From NCBI GenBank assembly GCA_020628645.1, contig JAHDES010000067.1, positions 2,357-34,784 on the forward strand: a stretch of 32,428 bases of DNA. Direction: 5' to 3'. How positions within the stretch are numbered: position 1 is the stretch's first letter; every line of letters starts with the position of its first letter. The position numbers and the translations under genes are program-made. This stretch comes from Saprospiraceae bacterium. GTDB taxonomy: Bacteria > Bacteroidota > Bacteroidia > Chitinophagales > Saprospiraceae. Below the pieces are notes generated by a model. It worked only from the letters and a program-made list of their open reading frames with translations. It was not told where the DNA came from and did no database searches. Below are positions 17,566 to 25,226 of this stretch, piece by piece.

Positions 17566-17944
17566 AAACCAATTTCTGATTAAATCGAAACAGATACTTT
17601 TTAGAAAATAAGCTGACGCTCAATGATATACTATGTAATTCCTCATCACTACAATGAAGTTACTTATCCAACTAAAAAATCTATAACTACTAATTTAAAT
17701 AAAAGTGCAAATTGTAATCTTTGACAATGTACTTTTTTGCATTACCTACACAATTTATTAAAAGATTTACACAAATCCCAAAAATAGAGTTCGCATCGCT
17801 AAATTGTAGACCTGTATAGTACATTCTATCTTTTACACATTCATTTTAACGACACTCTATTCGTTTCATCCCTTTATTTCAAAAACATTTGCTTAAATTT
17901 GATCGTCTGATTTAATCATTTACGTTCTTAGACAAATTGTGTGG
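17566..17944. promoter_or_regulatory. Divergent promoter region, regulator and transporter
   Basis: No gene is visible here. On the plus strand TAAATTTG (17894-17901) is an exact TAnnTTTG match and would give a leader of about 160 nt for the nucleoside transporter. On the minus strand the sequence ahead of the regulator contains tagtagttatag (17692-17681), shared with the far end of the operon. No confident minus-strand promoter box was found. Confidence 0.45.
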
Positions 17945-18031
17945 AACAAAAAATGTGATGACTCGATTCCCGATAATCGTCGGGATGAGAGACAAGCGTT
18001 TTGAAGTTTCATTAAAATCACAATTTTTGTT
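17945..18031 (+). promoter_or_regulatory. Structured leader of the nucleoside transporter gene
   Basis: The arms 17945-17959 (aacaaaaaatgtgat) and 18017-18031 (atcacaatttttgtt) pair at 14 of 15 positions. Nested inside is a GC-rich hairpin, tcccga (17968-17973) with tcggga (17980-17985), which can be lengthened by ctc/gag (17962-17964, 17987-17989). The element ends 38 bp before the start codon and lies within the predicted transcript. It does not match any riboswitch I know. Confidence 0.5.
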
Positions 18032-18069
18032 TAAGAACCATCATTTATAACCAAACAGAACGAGAAACT

Positions 18070-19371
18070 ATGGATTTTGTAGTAGGAATTTTAAGAGGCA
18101 CTTTTGGAATTGCCGTTTTATTAGGAATTTGTTTTTTACTTAGTAGTAATCGAAAAGCGATTAATTGGCGATTGGTGGTTGTAGGGCTTTTTATACAATT
18201 AAGCTTGGCTTTACTCTTAAAAATTGACTTTATCGGAAATATTTTCGATGGTATTGCACGCTTTTTTGTCGTTGTACTTGACTTTACCGCAATAGGAGCT
18301 AAATTTATTTTTGGCAATATCGTTACTGACTTGGACAGTTTTGGATACATCTTTGCCTTCCAAGTATTACCAACCATTGTATTCTTTTCCGCTTTATCTT
18401 CGCTACTCTACTATCTAGGCATATTGCAAATTATCATAAAAGGCTTTGCTTGGTTTATGAGTAAAACCATGCGATTGACTGGACCAGAAAGTCTTGCTGC
18501 TGCCGCGAATGTCTTTATTGGACAAACAGAGGCTCCATTAATAGTCAAGCCTTATCTAGAGCGAATGTCTAAATCGGAAATTTTATGCTTGATGACAGGG
18601 GGTATGGCAACTATCGCAGGAGGTGTATTTGCTGCCTATGTAGGTTTTTTAGGAGGAGATGATCCTGTCTTAAAACAAACTTTTGCCACCCATTTATTAA
18701 CAGCTTCTATCATTTCTGCTCCTGCTGCTATTGTAGCTGCCAAGATGTTATTTCCTGAAACTCAAGAAGTAGATTTAGATAACCAAAGTCTTGAAATTGC
18801 TTCTGATGATATTGGATCAAATGTACTGGATGCCATTTCAAAAGGGACAACCGACGGTATAAAACTCGCTGTGAACGTAGGCGCAATGCTCTTAGTTTTC
18901 ACTGCTTTTATCGCAATGTTGAATTATATCTCAGCAGATATGATTGGAGAATGGACAGGTCTTAATAACTGGGTAAAAGAACAAACGGCTGGAAAATTTG
19001 ATCGCTTTAGTGTTGAATTTATTCTGGGTATTCTCTTCTCCCCTATTGCTTGGCTATTGGGTGTAGATGGAGCAGATGTAATCAATGTTGGAAAATTATT
19101 AGGTTTAAAAACAACCTTAAATGAATTTTTTGCCTATGCTGCATTAGAAGGTGTAAAAAATGAAATTACGGATAAATCCTTAATTATTGTGACCTACGCC
19201 CTTTGCGGTTTTGCCAATTTTGCTTCCATAGGTATCCAAATTGGTGGTATAGGCGCCATCGCCCCAGGGCAGCGCAAAACCCTAACCGAATTTGGTATCA
19301 AAGCCTTGATTGGGGGTACGATTGCTTGTTTCTTAACAGCCGCTATCGCAGGCATGTTGTATGGTTTATAA
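18070..19371 (+). CDS. nupC: Concentrative nucleoside transporter (CNT family)
   Basis: This is an inner-membrane symporter that takes up nucleosides with protons or sodium. At 433 residues it has the normal bacterial CNT length and is hydrophobic throughout. The nucleoside-binding motif GQTEAP is at residues 151-156, equivalent to the Gly-Gln-Thr-Glu of structurally known CNT proteins. The C-terminal signature CGFANFASIGIQIGG is also present. Substrate preference (pyrimidine or purine) cannot be read from the sequence. The uridine kinase gene nearby suggests uridine use, which is inference. The gene symbol is used for the family only. Confidence 0.9.
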   Translation: MDFVVGILRGTFGIAVLLGICFLLSSNRKAINWRLVVVGLFIQLSLALLLKIDFIGNIFDGIARFFVVVLDFTAIGAKFIFGNIVTDLDSFGYIFAFQVLPTIVFFSALSSLLYYLGILQIIIKGFAWFMSKTMRLTGPESLAAAANVFIGQTEAPLIVKPYLERMSKSEILCLMTGGMATIAGGVFAAYVGFLGGDDPVLKQTFATHLLTASIISAPAAIVAAKMLFPETQEVDLDNQSLEIASDDIGSNVLDAISKGTTDGIKLAVNVGAMLLVFTAFIAMLNYISADMIGEWTGLNNWVKEQTAGKFDRFSVEFILGILFSPIAWLLGVDGADVINVGKLLGLKTTLNEFFAYAALEGVKNEITDKSLIIVTYALCGFANFASIGIQIGGIGAIAPGQRKTLTEFGIKALIGGTIACFLTAAIAGMLYGL

Positions 19372-19443
19372 TTTTATTTAAACTAGGCTATACGATTCGT
19401 TGTTTTATTCAAATTTGATTGTAATTACATAAAATCTCAATTT

Positions 19444-21957
19444 ATGCGTTCTCGTCTACTTTGTTTGATCTTTATTTTCATTGGCTTTGGCTTTTCATCA
19501 AATGCGCAATCGCCAGAACGTTGGACTTCTTCAGAGATTCATGAAGGAATGAAAAAACTCAATTTCTTGGGTTCAGCTCTTTATATTGCTGCACATCCAG
19601 ATGATGAAAATACAAGAATGATTGCTTATTTAGCCAATCAAGTCAAAGCTGAAACCGCTTATCTTTCTTTAACCAGAGGCGATGGTGGTCAAAATTTAAT
19701 CGGTCCCGAAATTAGAGAATTATTAGGCGTTATTCGTACACAAGAATTATTGGCTGCTCGCCGAATTGATGGAGGAAAACAATTTTTCTCTCGTGCCAAT
19801 GATTTTGGTTATTCTAAAAATCCAGACGAGACGCTTAAAACATGGAACAAAGACGAAGTACTCGCAGATGTCGTTTGGACTATACGCAATTATAAACCAG
19901 ATATTATTATCAATCGTTTCTCCCATGATTCAGGTCGTAAAACACATGGGCATCATACGTCTTCTGCTATTTTGTCCTATGAAGCCTTTGATTTAGTAGG
20001 CGATAAAAACAGCTATCCCAATCAACTTGATCATGTTGATACGTGGCAACCCCAACGATTATTCTTCAATACGTCTTGGTGGTTTTATGGAAGTCGTGAA
20101 AAATTTGCGGAAGCGGATAAATCCAAAATGATGAGTGTTGATGTAGGGGTTTACTATCCTTGGAAAGGAAAATCTAATATGGAAATTGCTACAGAAAGTC
20201 GTTCTCAACACCAATGCCAAGGAATGGGTCGTCCTTTATCTCGCGGTTCGCAAGCTGAATTTGTAGAATTACTAAAAGGAGAAATGCCTTCTAACAAAGA
20301 AGATCTTTTTGATGGCATTAATACCACTTGGACACGTATTCGTGGTGGTGGAAAAGTGGGCGAATTAGTAGAACAAATCATTACAGAATACCAATACAAT
20401 CAACCTTCTGCAAGTATTCCTAAATTATTAGAGGCGTATCAATTAATTGAAAAATTACCTGCCAATCATTGGAAAGACATTAAATTAAAAGAAATTAAAT
20501 CACTCATCAAGGCTTGCTTATCCCTTTATGTAGAAGCTTCTGCTGATGATTATTCTGCTACGCGAGGTCAAGAAGTAGAACTCACCCTCGAATTTGTCAA
20601 TCGCTCCCCTATAGCTGTCGATTTGACTAAAATCAGCTATCAACCTTTAGGTATTGATAGTACGTTGACACATGCTTTACCAGACAATGAAGTACAAAAA
20701 TTCTATAAAAACATTAGCATTCCATCAAGTATGCCTACCACCAATCCGTATTGGTTGAATAAAGCTGCTGATTTAGGCATGTATACCGTTGAAGATCAAT
20801 TGATGCGCGGACATCCTGAAACTGCTCCTGCTATAACAGTCGATTATACCCTTTCCATTAATGGAGTTTCAATTGATTATACTGTACCCGTTGCCTACAA
20901 AGGAAATGAACCCGTAAAAGGAGAATTTTTTCGTCCGTTTGAAATCATTCCAGATGTATTTGTCAATTTAAAAGATAAGGTCTACATCTTTGCAGATAAT
21001 ACGCCCAAAACAGTAGAAGTAGTGGTACAAGCAGGACGCGAAAATGTAAGTGGTGAACTTACTTTAGCATATCCAAATGGTTGGAAAATCAGTCCTGAAA
21101 CCGCCAATTTCAATCTAAAATTAAAAGGAGAAGAAGCTATCGTTCAATTCAAATTGTTTCCCCCATCTAATCAATCCACTGGTAAAATCAGTCCTATTGC
21201 GACGGTAGGAGAAGATTATTATACGCGTGGTTTATACTTGATTGATTATGATCACATTCCTGTGCAAACTGTTTCTTTGATGGAAGAATCAAAAGTGGTA
21301 AAGATTGACCTCAAAAAAGCGGGGAATAAAATTGCTTATATCATGGGAGCAGGAGATGACATTCCTGCTAGTTTGGAACAAATTGGATATGAAGTGGACA
21401 TCTTAGAAAATGATGCGATTAGCCTTTCTAATCTTCAACAATATGATGCTTTAATTGTAGGTATTCGAGCCTATAATACGAAAGAAGAAATGAAGTTTCA
21501 TCAAGAAAAATTGATGCAATATGTCGAAAATGGCGGTACGATGATCGTACAATACCAAACTGCCCATCGTTTGAAAGTCCCTTCTGATCAATTGGGCCCT
21601 TATCCCTTAAAAGTATCGCGTGATCGAGTGGCAGTAGAGGAAGCAGAAGTGCGTTTGCTTGCTCCAAAGCATCCAGTTTTAAATTATCCAAACAAAATCA
21701 CTACAGCCGATTTTCAAGATTGGGTACAAGAGCGCGGGCTTTATTTCCCTAATGAATGGGATGCCCAATATACGCCCATTCTTTCCAGTAATGATCCTGA
21801 CGAACCCGCGCGCGATGGCGGTTTATTAGTCGCGTCGCATGGTAAAGGACATTACATTTATACGGGTTATTCTTGGTTTCGGGAATTGCCTGCGGGCGTT
21901 CCAGGGGCATTTCGTTTGTTTACTAATTTGATTTCGATTGGGGAAAGTGAAGATTGA
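19444..21957 (+). CDS. Secreted LmbE/PIG-L family deacetylase
   Basis: This is an 837-residue exported protein with a signal peptide (1-22, ending SSNAQ). The PIG-L deacetylase domain (about 40-290) has the zinc motif HPDDE at residues 51-55 and the second metal motif HGHH at 168-171 (KTHGHHTSS). Such enzymes remove acetyl groups from N-acetylglucosamine-containing substrates. A middle beta-rich region (about 365-610) resembles NEW3-type immunoglobulin-like domains. The C-terminal part (about 620-830), with QQYDALIVGIRAYN and YVENGGTMIVQYQT, resembles a glutamine-amidotransferase-like fold without an obvious catalytic Cys. It follows the transporter by 72 bp. The natural substrate is unknown. 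Confidence 0.88.
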   Translation: MRSRLLCLIFIFIGFGFSSNAQSPERWTSSEIHEGMKKLNFLGSALYIAAHPDDENTRMIAYLANQVKAETAYLSLTRGDGGQNLIGPEIRELLGVIRTQELLAARRIDGGKQFFSRANDFGYSKNPDETLKTWNKDEVLADVVWTIRNYKPDIIINRFSHDSGRKTHGHHTSSAILSYEAFDLVGDKNSYPNQLDHVDTWQPQRLFFNTSWWFYGSREKFAEADKSKMMSVDVGVYYPWKGKSNMEIATESRSQHQCQGMGRPLSRGSQAEFVELLKGEMPSNKEDLFDGINTTWTRIRGGGKVGELVEQIITEYQYNQPSASIPKLLEAYQLIEKLPANHWKDIKLKEIKSLIKACLSLYVEASADDYSATRGQEVELTLEFVNRSPIAVDLTKISYQPLGIDSTLTHALPDNEVQKFYKNISIPSSMPTTNPYWLNKAADLGMYTVEDQLMRGHPETAPAITVDYTLSINGVSIDYTVPVAYKGNEPVKGEFFRPFEIIPDVFVNLKDKVYIFADNTPKTVEVVVQAGRENVSGELTLAYPNGWKISPETANFNLKLKGEEAIVQFKLFPPSNQSTGKISPIATVGEDYYTRGLYLIDYDHIPVQTVSLMEESKVVKIDLKKAGNKIAYIMGAGDDIPASLEQIGYEVDILENDAISLSNLQQYDALIVGIRAYNTKEEMKFHQEKLMQYVENGGTMIVQYQTAHRLKVPSDQLGPYPLKVSRDRVAVEEAEVRLLAPKHPVLNYPNKITTADFQDWVQERGLYFPNEWDAQYTPILSSNDPDEPARDGGLLVASHGKGHYIYTGYSWFRELPAGVPGAFRLFTNLISIGESED

Positions 21958-22006
21958 TATTTTTTTAGAGAATAGCGAAATCTAAGAAAACCTTAATAAA
22001 TATTTC

Positions 22007-23173
22007 ATGGTCAAAAACTTTACTATTTTCTGCTTGTTCTTTTTATTTTGCATTCCCTTGTTTTGCCAAACTCAAACTTGTTTGCAAAATTTAGACCATC
22101 CAAATTATCATTCAATCGAACAACTTACATCAACTGAAACCATTGTAAGAGAATATATTTTACATATTCCTTCCACTTACAATGCAGAAACAGCCACTCC
22201 TTTAGTTATTAATTTACACGGATTTGGGGATTGTGCTGCTGACTATTACGAAACTGTAGGAGCGTTTTATGAGCTTAATCAATTAGCCGATCAAGAAAAC
22301 TTCATCGTGGCTTATCCACAAGGCGCGTATCGACCTGAAAAAGAGGAGACCTATTGGGAACCGGGAGATGATGGCAGTACGAATATTTATGAAAATGATG
22401 TCTATTTTATGGAACAACTCATTTCAAATATTGATGAAGAATATAATCTAGATTTAAATAATGTATTTATTTGTGGCTATTCTAATGGAGGTATGATGGC
22501 GTATAGTATGGCTTGCAATAGCAGTGATCGTATAGCTGGAATAGGCATTATGTCGGGTACAATGTTAGATGAAGTTTGTAATATAGATAATTCTATTCCA
22601 ATTGTAGTATTTCATGGAATAGGCGATGGCGTTTTACCCTACGAAGGAAATATCTGGTATCAATCTGTTGCCGATGTTGTCAATTTTTGGTTGGATCAAA
22701 ATGACATTCCTTCCAGTAGCCTTATTACTAGCTCATTAAATAATGGCAATGTAGAAAAAAATGAATACTTCGGAGAAAATGCGAATACATGTTTAACACT
22801 TTACACTATTTATGAAGAGTGGGATAAACCAGGCGATCATGTCTGGTTTAGTGAGGAAATAGAAGGTAGAACACCCAATCAAATCATGTGGGATTTCTTT
22901 GAAGGAAATTGTAGTCCTATTAGTGCTACAGCAGAACAAGTCAATTCTTATCTAAGTTTTAACGTTCAGCCTAATCCTTTTTCCAATCAAATAACCATCA
23001 ATACAGCAAACACTTCAATTCAACATTATAGCATTTACAATCTACAAGGAAAACTTCTACGCTCAGGAAAACTGAATGCACATCAAAACACCATTGATTT
23101 AAGCGCGTTACCTGCTAATGTTTATATTTTGAATGTGGGTCATTCGATTCAAAAAATTGTGAAAATAGATTAA
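22007..23173 (+). CDS. Secreted esterase (LpqC/PHB depolymerase-like) with T9SS domain
   Basis: This is a 388-residue exported alpha/beta hydrolase with a signal peptide (1-20). The oxyanion region is LVINLHGFGDC, the nucleophile is Ser159 in GYSNGG, the likely acid lies in VVFHGIGDGVLPY, and the likely His lies in PGDHVWF. This arrangement fits the LpqC family of polyhydroxybutyrate depolymerase-like and feruloyl/acetyl esterases. The last 75 residues are a type A T9SS sorting domain (FNVQPNPFSNQITIN, then YNLQGKLL and PANVYILNV), so it should reach the cell surface or medium. It follows the deacetylase by 49 bp and could be part of the same transcript. The ester substrate is unknown. Confidence 0.88.
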   Translation: MVKNFTIFCLFFLFCIPLFCQTQTCLQNLDHPNYHSIEQLTSTETIVREYILHIPSTYNAETATPLVINLHGFGDCAADYYETVGAFYELNQLADQENFIVAYPQGAYRPEKEETYWEPGDDGSTNIYENDVYFMEQLISNIDEEYNLDLNNVFICGYSNGGMMAYSMACNSSDRIAGIGIMSGTMLDEVCNIDNSIPIVVFHGIGDGVLPYEGNIWYQSVADVVNFWLDQNDIPSSSLITSSLNNGNVEKNEYFGENANTCLTLYTIYEEWDKPGDHVWFSEEIEGRTPNQIMWDFFEGNCSPISATAEQVNSYLSFNVQPNPFSNQITINTANTSIQHYSIYNLQGKLLRSGKLNAHQNTIDLSALPANVYILNVGHSIQKIVKID

Positions 23174-23216
23174 TCTTGTACAATGGAAAATTTAAAATAT
23201 TCTAAGATTATTTTCA

Positions 23217-23224
23217 TACTTTAG
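23217..23224 (+). promoter_or_regulatory. Candidate promoter box for the R-M genes
   Basis: TACTTTAG resembles the TAnnTTTG element with the last bases changed, 30 bp before the methyltransferase ATG. It is the only such box in the 80-bp gap after the esterase stop. The evidence is weak. Confidence 0.3.
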
Positions 23225-23253
23225 CAATTTAAGTTAAGATCCAAAAATGATTT

Positions 23254-24222
23254 ATGTTTAAATTTATTGATTTGTTTGCAGGGATTGGAGGAATAAGAAT
23301 TCCTTTTAATGAATTTGGAGGAAAATGCGTTTTTTCTTCTGAGTGGGATAAGTATTCACAGATAACTTATGAGGCGAATTTTGATCATAAACCTCATGGC
23401 GATATTACTAAAATTGATGAAAAAAATATTCCTAAATTTGATATTCTGCTAGGTGGGTTTCCTTGTCAAGCATTTTCTATTGCAGGTAAAAAATTGGGGT
23501 TTGAAGATACTAGAGGTACTCTTTTTTTTGACATTGCTCGAATATTAAATCATCATAAACCTAGTGCTTTTTTACTTGAAAATGTAAAAGGTCTTGTAAA
23601 TCATAATAAAAAACAAACATTCAAAGTAATTGTAAACACCCTAATTGATTTAGGCTATCATGTCAAATATAAAGTTTTAAATGCAAAAGATTTTGGAATT
23701 CCCCAAAATAGAGAAAGAATATACATCATAGGCTTTTTGGATGATGTAGATTTTATATTCCCTGAACCTCTAGGAATAAAAACTAAAGTCGGAGATATTC
23801 TTGACAAAAAAGTTGACCAAAAATATACGTTGTCTGATAAATTATGGTCTAGTCATCAAGCTAGAAAAAAAAGAAACAAAGAAAAAGGATGGGGATTTGG
23901 ATATAGCTCATTTAATGAGAATTCAGAATACACCAGTACCATTTCTGCTAGATATTATAAGGATGGTTCTGAAATTTTAATTGAACAACAAGGGAAAAAC
24001 CCAAGAAAGTTAACCCCAAGAGAAGCATCAAGATTACAAGGATTCCCTGAGGATTTTATTATACCTGTGAGTGATACTCAAGCATACAAACAATTTGGAA
24101 ATTCCGTAGCTGTTCCTGTGATAAGAGAGCTGGCAAAAGAAATGCTCATTAGCTTAAATTACGTAAATGATGAAATTAGATCAAATAAACCTAGAGTTAG
24201 ACAACTCACGTTTAAATATTAA
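23254..24222 (+). CDS. DNA (cytosine-5) methyltransferase, type II R-M
   Basis: This enzyme transfers a methyl group from S-adenosylmethionine to carbon 5 of cytosine within a short DNA site. At 322 residues it is a compact m5C enzyme with all main motifs: I FIDLFAGIGGIR, IV GGFPCQAFS with catalytic Cys71, VI ENV at 109-111, VIII QNRERIYIIGF at 151-161, IX TPREASRLQGFP at 254-265 and X QFGNSVAVPVI. The target-recognition region lies between VIII and IX and is short (about 165-250), so the site cannot be read from it. Its last 56 bp overlap the nuclease gene. Nearly all its arginines use AGA, unlike upstream genes, which suggests transfer. Confidence 0.95.
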   Translation: MFKFIDLFAGIGGIRIPFNEFGGKCVFSSEWDKYSQITYEANFDHKPHGDITKIDEKNIPKFDILLGGFPCQAFSIAGKKLGFEDTRGTLFFDIARILNHHKPSAFLLENVKGLVNHNKKQTFKVIVNTLIDLGYHVKYKVLNAKDFGIPQNRERIYIIGFLDDVDFIFPEPLGIKTKVGDILDKKVDQKYTLSDKLWSSHQARKKRNKEKGWGFGYSSFNENSEYTSTISARYYKDGSEILIEQQGKNPRKLTPREASRLQGFPEDFIIPVSDTQAYKQFGNSVAVPVIRELAKEMLISLNYVNDEIRSNKPRVRQLTFKY

Positions 24223-25180
24223 TTTGAAATTATACAAAATTCTAAAAGATGTTGTAAAAGACAAACTTACTAGTCATCAAACTATTCAGCTAATTGAAAA
24301 ATTAAAAATTCTCATTGCTTCAAAAGAAGAATATTTAACTAAGCTTGAAACACTATATCAAGGAATCAATGATCTATCAACAAATTCAAATACTCGCCTT
24401 AAAATAAAAACACTCTTAGATAACTCAATCATAGAAGAAAAAGATTTCCATCTACTTAAACTAGCACTCAATTTAAACAGATTTAAAGGATTAATTTTAG
24501 AAAAGAGTAAACTGATTTCTGAATCATTCAGAGTAACAGAAGATATTCACATAATGGATTTTGCTTATGATTACAAAATGCTTTATTTGCCCTATTCCGT
24601 AAGAGTATCAGGAGCTTTATTAATAAAAGTACTCTTTGAAAAAATAAGGCTAAATCAAAATAAATTGTATCAACCTATAATTGATGATTTAAAAAAATTC
24701 ATAGACTTGGATCCTGACACAATCTTACAGATAATTTATGCTGAAAGTGCAAGTCAGTCAATTCGATCTAAATCTGGCGCAGGATATGAAAAACGATTTG
24801 AAGAAATCCTTAAAAATAATAGTATTAAATATCAAGGGCAAACTTTTGATAGTAATGTAAATGCTGTAGAATATGATTTCAAATTACTTCGAAATAATAA
24901 ATCTATTGGAGTTAGTGTAAAAAGAACCTTACGTGAGAGATACAAACAAAATCATGAAGAAATAGAAAATTTAGATGTCGATAAAATGTTCCTTGTAACC
25001 TTAGGAATTGATCTTAATGAAGCGAAGGTTCTAAGTATTTTACAAAAAGAAAATCATTTTATTTTTGTAGCATCAGATATTTATACGGAAAAAGAATTTC
25101 TTTACAACACAGAACGAGTATTTCCTATAGATGAGTTAAATAATCAATTCATTGATTCAATTTTTGACGAAAACTACTAG
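24167..25180 (+). CDS. Type II restriction endonuclease, EcoRII-like catalytic domain
   Basis: This is a 337-residue protein translated from an ATG inside the methyltransferase 3' end (a second ATG follows at once). The N-terminal 190 residues are helical and unrecognised. The C-terminal part looks like a PD-(D/E)XK nuclease: SKSGAGYEKRFEEIL, then EYDFKL with Asp237, then VSVKRTLRERYKQ with Lys252. The K-x-T-x3-R-(W/Y)-x-Q spacing recalls the EcoRII-type catalytic domain. Together with the overlapping m5C methyltransferase it makes a convincing type II restriction pair in which the nuclease cuts the unmethylated site. The overlap implies translational coupling, with methyltransferase made first. 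The function rests mainly on context; the specificity is unknown. Confidence 0.8.
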   Translation: MMKLDQINLELDNSRLNINLKLYKILKDVVKDKLTSHQTIQLIEKLKILIASKEEYLTKLETLYQGINDLSTNSNTRLKIKTLLDNSIIEEKDFHLLKLALNLNRFKGLILEKSKLISESFRVTEDIHIMDFAYDYKMLYLPYSVRVSGALLIKVLFEKIRLNQNKLYQPIIDDLKKFIDLDPDTILQIIYAESASQSIRSKSGAGYEKRFEEILKNNSIKYQGQTFDSNVNAVEYDFKLLRNNKSIGVSVKRTLRERYKQNHEEIENLDVDKMFLVTLGIDLNEAKVLSILQKENHFIFVASDIYTEKEFLYNTERVFPIDELNNQFIDSIFDENY

Positions 25181-25226
25181 GAAAAACTTTTTTTGTACTC
25201 CACTAGAAATTAAAGTTGAATTAGAT

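Noticed and set aside
17945-18031. Known purine-type riboswitch ahead of the nucleoside transporter
   Set aside because: The three-way junction and loop sequences of that class are not visible; only simple nested stems can be drawn.
23254-25180. Phage defence island
   Set aside because: Only one two-gene R-M pair is present; flanking genes are ordinary metabolic or secreted functions, with no integrase or other defence gene.
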